The notes under the pieces are model-generated. The model ran no database searches. It was not told the origin of the DNA and saw only the letters and a program-made list of their open reading frames with translations. This document shows positions 24,263-32,384 of a DNA stretch of 64,000 nucleotides, in pieces. Source of the DNA: JANOBD01 sp031411495 (GTDB lineage: Bacteria > Planctomycetota > Phycisphaerae > Tepidisphaerales > Tepidisphaeraceae). Made by a program: the position numbers and the translations under genes. Each line of letters starts with the position of its first letter. Position 1 is the stretch's first letter. The stretch lies in the NCBI GenBank assembly GCA_031411495.1, contig JANOBD010000101.1, forward strand, positions 1 through 64,000. Reading direction: 5' to 3'.

Positions 24263-26233
24263 GTGTCCAAGTCCGATCCTTCGACCTCTCCGCCCGCGTC
24301 CGCGCTCTCTCCCTTGAGTTCGGAAACCGTCTCCAATCGCGCGCTGCTGAAGTGGATGACGCGGTTCCTCAAGCCCGTCGCCGGCCTGGCGGTGACCTGC
24401 TGCTCGCTCATCGTCGTCTACAACCTGCTCGAGGCGTATGGCGTGAACCTCTCGGGTCGGGCCATCTCGCAGGTGCAGCATCTCTCCTCCACGAGTTACG
24501 CGACTCAGTCGGGCGATGTCCCGACGCGGATGAACCAGCTCAAGAACATCCTGCTGCTCTGGACCTCGGTCATCGTGTTCATGCTCGTGCTGCGGTTCGT
24601 GCGCGAAGTCATGAGCAACCGGTTTTCGATGCACGGCGTCTTCTACATCCGGGAAGCGGTCTACGACCGCGTCCAGCGCGTCGGCCTGGGATTTCATGAC
24701 GCCATCAGTTCCGGCCAGCTCATCAATCGCGCGCTCACCGATCTCCAGAACGTCCGCAACTTCGTCCAGAACTCGCTCATGCAGGCGGTCGACATCGTCG
24801 CCGGCGTGCTGATCTACATCTCGCTGATCTACTCCAAGAGCCCGTGGATCGGATTGATCGCGCTCATCCCGCTGCCGTTCTGGACGGTCTACATCATGCG
24901 CTTCAGCAAGCGCGTCCAGCCGGCCCAGAAGGCCGCGATGGAAACCGACGACAAGAACGTCAGCATCATCACCGAAAACATCGCCGGCGTGCACGTCATC
25001 AAGGCGTTCGCGACGGAGAAGCACGAGGTCGGCAAATACAACGAGAATGCCGACGAGTTCAAGACCCGCGTCCTTCGCCGGATTCGACTCTTCGCGAACT
25101 TTCATCCGGTGATCCGCGGCATCGCCAGCGCCTCTCACCTGTCACTGTTTTTCGTCGCGTCGATCATCATCGTCGTCTACCGCGGCGAGAAGATGGCGGT
25201 GGGCGATCTCATGGTGCTCGGCGGCGCGATGGGCGCGATCCTGGGCCGCCTGCAGAACATCGCCGGTATCAACGAGCAGTACCAGAACGCGATCGTGAGC
25301 GCGCGGCGGCTGTACGAGATTCTCGAAGCCCGTGAAACCATTCCGGAATCGCCGGATTCGATTCCGCTCCCCCCGGGAAGTGGCAAGGTGGAGTTTCGCA
25401 ACGTCGACTTCGGGTACACCAGTTCGAAGAAGGTGCTTCACGACATCAACTTCACCGTTCCGGCCGGCAAGGTCGTCGCGATCGTCGGCCCGACGGGGTC
25501 GGGCAAGAGCACGCTGGTCAATCTCGTCGCGCGGTTTTACGAGCCGAGCAACGGGCAGGTGCTGATCGACGATGTCGACATCAAGAACGTGACGCTCGAT
25601 TCGCTGCGCACGCAAGTGAGCTTCGTGTTCCAGGAGACGTATCTCTTCTCCGACACGGTGACGGCGAACGTCGCGTACGGCCGGCCGAACATTTCCGCCG
25701 GCGATGTCGAAGCCGCCGCGCGGCTCGCGCAGGCGCATGAGTTCGTCGAGCAACTCCCCAAGGGCTACGACACGCTGCTCGGCGAACGCGGCACGACGCT
25801 ATCGGGCGGCCAGCGCCAGCGACTGGCGATCGCCCGCGCGATCGTCACCAACCCGCGCATCCTGATCCTCGATGACGCCACCGCCGCCATCGACAGCCAG
25901 ACGGAAGACCTCATTCGCCGCGGCATGGATTTCGTCATGATGGGCCGCACGACGTTCATCATCGCGCATCGAATCAGCACCGTTCAGCGCGCGGATCTGC
26001 TGCTGGTCATCGAGAACGGCCGGATCACCCAGCAGGGCACCCACCAGCAGCTCCTGAACGAGCCGGGGCATTACCGCGAGGTCGCGCTCGCGCAACTCGC
26101 GCGGCACGAGAGCGATGAAGACAGCCCGAGCCACGTGAAGCGCATGCGTGACGAAAAGAAAGTCGCGGCGGCGGTTGCGGTAAAGAAAGACGCCGTCGAA
26201 GGCGCGGCTGCTTCGACCGATGCGGGGACGTGA
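24263..26233 (+). CDS. ABC exporter half-transporter (MsbA-like)
   Basis: A 656-residue fusion of an exporter membrane domain and a nucleotide-binding domain. Hydrophobic segments lie at ~40-60, ~90-115, ~170-215 and ~290-340. The ATPase has Walker A GPTGSGKST, LSGGQRQRLAIARA and the H-loop IIAHRIST. Walker B reads ILILDDATAAID, with Asp where the catalytic Glu normally stands, so hydrolysis may be slow or the unit may pair with another half. A ~45-residue Lys/Ala/Asp-rich tail follows the domain. Translation appears to start at GTG 24263. Lipid or glycolipid export is inferred from the fold only. Confidence 0.88.
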   Translation: MSKSDPSTSPPASALSPLSSETVSNRALLKWMTRFLKPVAGLAVTCCSLIVVYNLLEAYGVNLSGRAISQVQHLSSTSYATQSGDVPTRMNQLKNILLLWTSVIVFMLVLRFVREVMSNRFSMHGVFYIREAVYDRVQRVGLGFHDAISSGQLINRALTDLQNVRNFVQNSLMQAVDIVAGVLIYISLIYSKSPWIGLIALIPLPFWTVYIMRFSKRVQPAQKAAMETDDKNVSIITENIAGVHVIKAFATEKHEVGKYNENADEFKTRVLRRIRLFANFHPVIRGIASASHLSLFFVASIIIVVYRGEKMAVGDLMVLGGAMGAILGRLQNIAGINEQYQNAIVSARRLYEILEARETIPESPDSIPLPPGSGKVEFRNVDFGYTSSKKVLHDINFTVPAGKVVAIVGPTGSGKSTLVNLVARFYEPSNGQVLIDDVDIKNVTLDSLRTQVSFVFQETYLFSDTVTANVAYGRPNISAGDVEAAARLAQAHEFVEQLPKGYDTLLGERGTTLSGGQRQRLAIARAIVTNPRILILDDATAAIDSQTEDLIRRGMDFVMMGRTTFIIAHRISTVQRADLLLVIENGRITQQGTHQQLLNEPGHYREVALAQLARHESDEDSPSHVKRMRDEKKVAAAVAVKKDAVEGAAASTDAGT

Positions 26234-26355
26234 GCGAACATTCGCATCGAGAGCGTCTCGCTTTGGGTTGATGCCAGAGCTGGATATGCCACCGTTTACG
26301 GTTAAAACGCAAGGCGTTCGATCGGCAATCGCGGCCCTGATTGCTCGATCCAGAC

Positions 26356-26380
26356 TGCGACGCTGCTTCACAACGTCGCA
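26356..26380 (+). terminator. Hairpin after the ABC transporter gene
   Basis: TGCGACG and CGTCGCA (7 bp, 11-base loop) lie in the 234-base gap between the ABC exporter and the flavoprotein. There is no T-tract; the assignment is weak. Confidence 0.3.
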
Positions 26381-26467
26381 CAGCGCGCAAAGTTGGGCTA
26401 TCTCGGCTTGCCTCCCGGTATCGTCGTGAGCTGTTCGTATTTCAGCGAAACCGCTGTCTGGAGCTTG

Positions 26468-27889
26468 GTGTCCAATTTCAAAATCATTCAAGGCGGCATG
26501 GGCGTGGGCGTCTCCAACTGGACGCTGGCGCGTGGCGTCTCCTCCGCGGGTCAACTCGGCGTCGCCTCGGGCACGGGTCTGGCCGTCGTGTTCACGCGCC
26601 GACTTCAAGCCGGTGATCCCAACAGCGATGTCCGCCGCGCCCTCGCCGCATTCCCGATTCAGGAGATCGCTCAGCGATGGCTGAACCATTACTTCGTCCC
26701 CGGCGGGAAGCCGAACGATGCGCCATTCAAGCCGACACCCATCCCCGATCACCCGATGGGCGCTGCACTCACCGAGCTCACCGTGCTGGCCAACTTCGTC
26801 GAGGTCTATCTCGCCAAGGAAGGGCACGGCGGCGTTGTCGGAATCAACTACCTCGAGAAGATTCAATTGCCGATGCCCTCGCAGATTTTCGGCGCGATGC
26901 TCGCCGGCGTGGATTACATCCTGATCGGCGCGGGAATCCCGATCACGATCCCGGGCGCGATCGATGCGCTGGCCGAGGGCCGGCCGGCGGAACTCCGGCT
27001 CGCGGTCGACGGCGCGCTGCCGGGCGAAGAGTTCATCAACCGCTTTGATCCGGCCGCCTTCTGCGGCGGGAGTGCACCCAAGCTTAAACGCCCGAAGTTC
27101 CTCGCCATCGTCTCCTCGGCCACGCTGGCGATGACGCTGGCGCGCAAGTCCAACGGCCACGTCGACGGCTTCGTGGTCGAGAACCCGCACGCCGGCGGCC
27201 ACAACGCGCCGCCGCGCGGGCCTTTGAATTTGAGCAGCGAGGGCGAACCGATCTACGGCCCACGCGACGAGGCCGAACTCGACAAGATCGCCGCCATCGG
27301 CAGGCCGTTCTATCTCGCCGGCGGACGCTCTTCCGCCGGCCAACTCGCCGATGCGCTCGCCGCGGGCGCGAGCGGCATCCAGGTGGGCACCGCGTTCGCG
27401 TTCTGTAACGAGTCCGGCATCGCGGAGGATCTCAAGCAGCGGGTCATCGCGCTCCATCGCAGCGAAGGCGTGCGCGTCTTCACCGATCCTTCCGCGTCGC
27501 CGACGTCGTTTCCGTTCAAAGTCCTGCAGATGGATGGGACGCTCTCCGAGATCGACGTCTACGAGAACCGACACCGCATCTGCGATCTCGGCTACCTGCG
27601 CCGCGCCTACCGCAAAGAGGATGGCACGCTCGGCCACCGCTGCGCGGCCGAACCGGTCGACGCGTACGTCCGCAAGGGCGGCACCGCGCTCGAAACGGTC
27701 GGCAAGAAGTGCATCTGCAACGCGCTCTTCGCGACGATCGGAATCGGCCAGCGCGACAAGGCGGGCGTCGCCGAGCCGCCGATCCTGACCGCCGGCAGTT
27801 CCGCGATCGACCTGACCCAGTTCATGCGGGCGGATCGGGATTCGTACACCGCCGCGGATGTGCTGGCCGTGCTTTTGAAGCCGGTATGA
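26468..27889 (+). CDS. Nitronate monooxygenase-like FMN protein
   Basis: A ~473-residue TIM-barrel flavoprotein of the nitronate monooxygenase/PfaD superfamily. Start of barrel: NFKIIQGGMGVGVSNWTLA; also PHAGGHNAPPRG, whose His is in the position of the catalytic base, and the FMN phosphate site GGRSSAGQLADALAAGASG followed by IQVGTAF. It is over 100 residues longer than classical nitronate monooxygenases, with a C-terminal part containing KKCICNALF. I place the start at GTG 26468 because GGAG lies in front; TTG 26465 or 26393 are alternatives. The true substrate is unknown. Confidence 0.75.
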   Translation: MSNFKIIQGGMGVGVSNWTLARGVSSAGQLGVASGTGLAVVFTRRLQAGDPNSDVRRALAAFPIQEIAQRWLNHYFVPGGKPNDAPFKPTPIPDHPMGAALTELTVLANFVEVYLAKEGHGGVVGINYLEKIQLPMPSQIFGAMLAGVDYILIGAGIPITIPGAIDALAEGRPAELRLAVDGALPGEEFINRFDPAAFCGGSAPKLKRPKFLAIVSSATLAMTLARKSNGHVDGFVVENPHAGGHNAPPRGPLNLSSEGEPIYGPRDEAELDKIAAIGRPFYLAGGRSSAGQLADALAAGASGIQVGTAFAFCNESGIAEDLKQRVIALHRSEGVRVFTDPSASPTSFPFKVLQMDGTLSEIDVYENRHRICDLGYLRRAYRKEDGTLGHRCAAEPVDAYVRKGGTALETVGKKCICNALFATIGIGQRDKAGVAEPPILTAGSSAIDLTQFMRADRDSYTAADVLAVLLKPV

Positions 27890-27892
27890 ATC

Positions 27893-27922
27893 GCCGCGCG
27901 GGCAAACTCGGAACCGCGCGGC
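27893..27922 (+). terminator. Hairpin after the nitronate monooxygenase-like gene
   Basis: GCCGCGCGG and CCGCGCGGC form a perfect 9-bp stem with a 12-base loop, starting three bases after the stop codon. A short pyrimidine run (CATTTCCC) follows. Confidence 0.5.
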
Positions 27923-28034
27923 CATTTCCCGAACACGATGAGCCGATCCCCCGGGTTACTCCGACGCCTGTTCCAAAACTACAAACGTTGCGGCAATTGA
28001 AAGTTCGTGGGTTTCCGCGATAACGGACGGACTT

Positions 28035-29957
28035 ATGGCCACCGAGCAATTCCCTATCGACTTGAAGGCATTGAAGCCCCTCAAACTTTCGCCAGACCGT
28101 GAGAAACTCACGTCGGACGAACTGGCCGCGCTCAGGCACAACATTCAACTCGCTCGCGATGCGATCGTCTTCTTCACCTCGCTCGCGGGCGCGCGCGGAC
28201 TCTCGGGCCACAGCGGCGGGGCGTACGACACCATTCCCGAAGTGATGATCTGCCGGGCCTTCATCGCCGGCGGCGCGCCGATCGTGCCGATCTTCTACGA
28301 CGAGGCCGGACACCGCGTCGCGACGCAGTACCTGCTCAGCGCCATCGACGGCCACATGCCCGCCGAGAAGCTGCGGCACTACCGCGAATACAACCAGGGC
28401 CTGCCGGGCCACCCTGAAAAGCTGCTCACGCCCGGCGTGGAGTTCAGCTCCGGCCGTCTCGGGCACATGTGGGCGTTCTGCAACGGCGTGGCGATGGCGA
28501 ACCCGGGCAAGGCCGTCATTGTGCTCGGCTCGGATGGCTCGCAAATGGAAGGCGACAACGCCGAGGCCGCTCGCCTCGCCGTCGGCAAGGAACTCAACGT
28601 CAAGATCCTGATCGACGACAACAACGTCACCATCGGCGGACACCCGCAGGAATACATGGTCGGCTACGACCTCACGCGCACGATCAACGGCTACGGCATC
28701 CAGGCCGACACCGTCATGGGCGAAGACCTCGAGGCGCTCTATACCGCGCTGAGCCGATGTTTCCAGACGACCAAGCCGCACGGGCTGATCATCAAGCGGC
28801 CGATGGCGCCGGGCATCGAAGGTGCGGAAGGCCATCCGCATGCCCACGAAGTGCTCAAGGCCGAGATCGCGATCAAATATCTGGAGAAACGCGACGCGGC
28901 GAAGTACGCCAAGGCGATCGAACTGCTCAAGACCGCGAAGCCGGAGAAAAGCCCGCTTACGTTCAAGGGTTCGAGCGGCGTCGGCAAGAATCGCGACGAC
29001 TTCGGCAAGATCGTCAACGAGATCCTCGAAAAGCTCACGCCCGAGCAACGCCTCGCGAGCGTCCGCGTCTTCGACAACGACCTCGAAGGCAGCTGCGGCC
29101 TGCACCACATCCACAAGAAGTTCCCGGAAGTGTTCGTGCAGGCGGGCATCATGGAGCGCGGCAATTTTTCAGCAGCCGCTGGGTTCGGCAGCTCCAAAGG
29201 CAAACAGGGATTGTTCGGCACGTTCAGCGCGTTCCTGGAAATGTGCATCAGCGAGATCACCATGAGCCGGCTGAACTTCAGCAACGTGCTCGCGCACTTT
29301 TCTCATAGCGGCTGTGACGACATGGCCGACAACACGTGCCACTTCGGCATCAACAGCATGTTCGCCGACGGCGGCGTCGAGCCCGGCCACGGCAAGGACA
29401 CCACCCGTCTCTACTTCCCGGCTGATCAACACCAGTTCGCCAAGTGCATCAAGAAGATCTGGAACGATGAAGGCCTGCGCTTCCTCTTCTCCACCCGCGC
29501 GCCGGTTCCGGACATTCTTAAAGACGACGGCAAGACGCCGTTCTTCGGCGACGGCTATGAGTTCAAGCCCGGCAAGGACGACGTCGTCCGCGATGCGAAA
29601 GGTGGAGGTTACGTCGTCAGCTTTGGCGAAGCACTTTATCGCTCGCTCGATGCGGTCATCACTTTGCAGGAGAAGGGCACCAAGGTCGGCCTGATCAACA
29701 AGAGCACGCTCAACGTCTGGGACGACGAGACGATGAAGAAGCTCGCGGCCGCGCCGTTCGTGCTCGTGGTCGAAGGCTTCAACGTCAAGACCGGCCTAGG
29801 TTCACGCTTCGGCAGCGCGCTGCTGAAGTACGGCTTCAAGGGCAAGTTCAACAACATCGGCACGCACAAGGAAGGCTCCGGCGGCCTGTGGGAACAGATG
29901 CCGTATCAGGGCTTGGGCAGCGACGGAATCCAGAAGTCGATCCAGGCGCTGCTGTAA
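28035..29957 (+). CDS. tkt: Transketolase
   Basis: A 640-residue thiamine-diphosphate enzyme moving two-carbon units between sugar phosphates. The N-terminal domain carries ARGLSGHSGGAYDTIPE, SSGRLGHMWAFCNGVAMA and the ThDP/Mg motif GSDGSQMEGDNAEAARLA with IDDNNVTIGG. The pyrimidine domain has MERGNFSAAAGFGSSKGKQG, with the Glu of 'GIMERG' in the catalytic position, then FSHSGCDDMADNTCHFGINS; the C-terminal domain follows. The length fits full transketolase rather than split subunits. It may serve the pentose phosphate pathway together with the arabinose-isomerase-like gene at 54 kb, though they are not linked. Confidence 0.9.
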   Translation: MATEQFPIDLKALKPLKLSPDREKLTSDELAALRHNIQLARDAIVFFTSLAGARGLSGHSGGAYDTIPEVMICRAFIAGGAPIVPIFYDEAGHRVATQYLLSAIDGHMPAEKLRHYREYNQGLPGHPEKLLTPGVEFSSGRLGHMWAFCNGVAMANPGKAVIVLGSDGSQMEGDNAEAARLAVGKELNVKILIDDNNVTIGGHPQEYMVGYDLTRTINGYGIQADTVMGEDLEALYTALSRCFQTTKPHGLIIKRPMAPGIEGAEGHPHAHEVLKAEIAIKYLEKRDAAKYAKAIELLKTAKPEKSPLTFKGSSGVGKNRDDFGKIVNEILEKLTPEQRLASVRVFDNDLEGSCGLHHIHKKFPEVFVQAGIMERGNFSAAAGFGSSKGKQGLFGTFSAFLEMCISEITMSRLNFSNVLAHFSHSGCDDMADNTCHFGINSMFADGGVEPGHGKDTTRLYFPADQHQFAKCIKKIWNDEGLRFLFSTRAPVPDILKDDGKTPFFGDGYEFKPGKDDVVRDAKGGGYVVSFGEALYRSLDAVITLQEKGTKVGLINKSTLNVWDDETMKKLAAAPFVLVVEGFNVKTGLGSRFGSALLKYGFKGKFNNIGTHKEGSGGLWEQMPYQGLGSDGIQKSIQALL

Positions 29958-30053
29958 TCTTTGTCGGATCGGCTGATTGTCCGCGCGCTGTTGATAACTC
30001 CCCGCAATTGTTGCGCTGCGCGATCACACACGGGTACACTTCGCAAACTTGCG

Positions 30054-30953
30054 ATGAACCCGAAGCTGGCCAAACAATTCGTCGTCGACGCACGGTTCGA
30101 GGCGCTCGAAGATCTGCTCGCGCCTGCGATCGCGGTTCGACCGCGCGTGTTGTATGCCTCCGATCCGAAGCGCAAGCGCGGCCGCTGGCTCGACTGGCTT
30201 CTCAAGACGCCGTCCGATGGGCCGGCCGTTGCGACGGTTCCGGTGTTTGATGAACTCACGCTGCCGATCGGCGTCTCGCGGTTCGATCCGGTTCCTGATG
30301 TGCCGATCGGCTTCGAGTGGCCGTGCCATTCCGATGGCACGCTGCTGGAGTGCCTGGCCCAGATCGACCTCGCGGAAGTGCATCGCGAAGCAGGCCCGAC
30401 GCGCCTGCCGTCGACGGGATGGCTGCTCTTTTTCGCCGGCGAAGAAGCGGCGCGGCTCGGGTCGTTTGAGGGACGGGTGATCTATGTCGAACCCCAGCCG
30501 CTCACCCGCTGGGCGACGCAGGTGCCGCGGGAGTATTCGGCGCGGACCTGCCGGCTGGAGTTCGAGCCGATCTTCAGCCTGCCCGATGCGCACGACTTCT
30601 GCGTCGCGCAGCGGATGACGTTCCTGGATGACGGCGTCGAGTCGTACGTCGAGCTTCAGGAGCGGCTTACGGATGGGGCACGGCATTACCTCCTGGGGTA
30701 TCCGCGTGCCATCCAAGGCGATGTGCGCGCTGAGGCCGCACGCGGCGAGGCCGATGCCGCACGCCGGCGGCTCCGCGGGAATGAAGATGCCCGGCTCGGC
30801 AACGACTTTTCGCTGCTGCTGCAGCTCGACACCGATCACGACGGCGCCGGCTGGATGTGGGGCGACGCCGGCACCATCTACTTCGTCCTCCATAACGCCG
30901 ACCTCGCGGCCGGACGGTTCGATCGGACGCGGCTAATTGTCCAGTGTTGCTGA
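30054..30953 (+). CDS. DUF1963 (YwqG-like) protein
   Basis: A 299-residue cytoplasmic protein of the YwqG/DUF1963 family, function unknown. Typical segments are SRFDPVPDVPIGFEWPC, ECLAQIDLAEVH, GWLLFFAGE, LLLQLDTDHDGAGWMWGDAG and the end DRTRLIVQCC. The start at 30054 (MNPKLAKQF) is chosen as the first ATG in a family-like context; the upstream frame to 29961 crosses the transketolase 3' region. Confidence 0.75.
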   Translation: MNPKLAKQFVVDARFEALEDLLAPAIAVRPRVLYASDPKRKRGRWLDWLLKTPSDGPAVATVPVFDELTLPIGVSRFDPVPDVPIGFEWPCHSDGTLLECLAQIDLAEVHREAGPTRLPSTGWLLFFAGEEAARLGSFEGRVIYVEPQPLTRWATQVPREYSARTCRLEFEPIFSLPDAHDFCVAQRMTFLDDGVESYVELQERLTDGARHYLLGYPRAIQGDVRAEAARGEADAARRRLRGNEDARLGNDFSLLLQLDTDHDGAGWMWGDAGTIYFVLHNADLAAGRFDRTRLIVQCC

Positions 30954-31074
30954 TCAGGGCTGAAATCGCATTGCTTCCCAATCCCCGGCGCGCGAACATT
31001 CGAGTTTGGCGAGCAGCGCGGCGACGTTCCCCGGTCATCGCCGACAAAGAGTTGTTCATTTGATGAGGTGTGCC

Positions 31075-32286
31075 ATGGCTTCGAATCCAAACGCTATGAT
31101 CCAGTCGTTGGAGTCCCGCCGCCTGCTCGCGGATGTCGTCGCGTTGGGCGCGCAGTCGACACTCGCCGACATGAACGGCGACGGCAAGGCCGACCTTGTC
31201 GGCATCACGCGGAACCCGACTGCAGTGGGGGTCGGCGTATTCGTCTCGATCGCGCTCGGCCGCGGGAACGGAACCTTCGCGCCGAGTGATCGCATCTTCA
31301 TCAACGCGAACACCGGCTTCGGGCTCGGCGTCGGCGATCTGGATGGCGACGGCAGCCTCGATGTCGCCGTCGCCGGCGACAACCCGCTTTCCATGGCGCC
31401 GATTACCGGCACCTTCGTCCTCACCGCGCTCGGCAACGGCGACGGCAAGTTCAAACGCACCGCGGGCGGAACTTCCAACACGGACGGCAACCCCCTCCTG
31501 GTCACCACCTTCGTCCCCCAGATTGCGCGGGCCATGTCCGTCTCGATTGCCGACCTCGATCACAACGGATTCGGCGAAGTGAGCGTGCTGGGCGCGAATC
31601 GATCGACCAGCAGCGGGACGTCGTTGAACCCGGCGATCGTCGTGAACTGGGATCCGACGCTGCCGACATTCGCGCCGGTGCCTCCGACGGTGATCGCCTT
31701 CAATTCGCTGGTGATCATCAACCAGTTGAACACGGCCGATCTGGACGGCGATGGGCGTCTGGATCTCGTGGCGACCAACCGCACGCCGATGCCGCCATCA
31801 CTTCTGGCGGTGGTCCGAAGCGATCTGGTGATCGCGCGGTTCCCGGTCGATCACACCGCCGTCGTTCGGCAGGGCATCAACCTGCTCAACGCGCTGCCGC
31901 CTACGCCCACCCCGAGCGCGGCCCCGATCGAAACGTTTGGGCTGGCAGACCTGAATAACGACGGCGTGTCCGAGCTCGTGGGCCGGACACGATCCGTTCT
32001 TCGCTACTCCAGCTACAACGGTGCGAACACGCTGTTCGGACCCGTGCACGTGATTGCGGCTGCGAACACGCCGCCCGATGTGCTCATGAACCCCCTGCTC
32101 GGCGACGTCACCGGTGACGGCCTGAGTGATGTCCTGGCGCTCTCGCGACGCGGACCGGTCGTTGCGGTGAATGTCACACAGGCCTCGGGAGCGGTCGCGG
32201 TGCGCTGGTCGCGTGTCCCCATCGGCGGGGCGGCGCTTTCAATTGTCGGTGAAGATGATCAGGTGCTCAGCGAGATCTTGAGCTAG
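31075..32286 (+). CDS. FG-GAP/VCBS-repeat exported protein with LEPR-XLL N-terminus
   Basis: A 403-residue protein. Near the start, MIQSLESRRLLADVVALG is a clear LEPR-XLL-type motif. The rest consists of FG-GAP-like repeats, each with an Asp-rich Ca2+ loop: LADMNGDGKADLVGI, VGDLDGDGSLDVAVAG, IADLDHNGFGEVSVLG, TADLDGDGRLDLVATN and GDVTGDGLSDVLALS. Such repeats build integrin-like propellers, so an extracellular structural or adhesive role is likely. The ATG at 31075 has GAGG seven bases upstream; ATGs at 31006 and 31063 lie in frame. Confidence 0.8.
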   Translation: MASNPNAMIQSLESRRLLADVVALGAQSTLADMNGDGKADLVGITRNPTAVGVGVFVSIALGRGNGTFAPSDRIFINANTGFGLGVGDLDGDGSLDVAVAGDNPLSMAPITGTFVLTALGNGDGKFKRTAGGTSNTDGNPLLVTTFVPQIARAMSVSIADLDHNGFGEVSVLGANRSTSSGTSLNPAIVVNWDPTLPTFAPVPPTVIAFNSLVIINQLNTADLDGDGRLDLVATNRTPMPPSLLAVVRSDLVIARFPVDHTAVVRQGINLLNALPPTPTPSAAPIETFGLADLNNDGVSELVGRTRSVLRYSSYNGANTLFGPVHVIAAANTPPDVLMNPLLGDVTGDGLSDVLALSRRGPVVAVNVTQASGAVAVRWSRVPIGGAALSIVGEDDQVLSEILS

Positions 32287-32384
32287 TAGCCAGCAGTTCA
32301 TTGCCGATCCGGCCACCGACGCGGGTTCTTTTGAGCCCGCGCCGTTTCGTTATCCCGATTCGGTGCGGATATGCTCGGCCTCGC

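Noticed and set aside
25799..27925. 708-codon minus-strand frame across the ABC and flavoprotein genes
   Set aside because: It spans two genes with strong motifs on the other strand and has no domain of its own.
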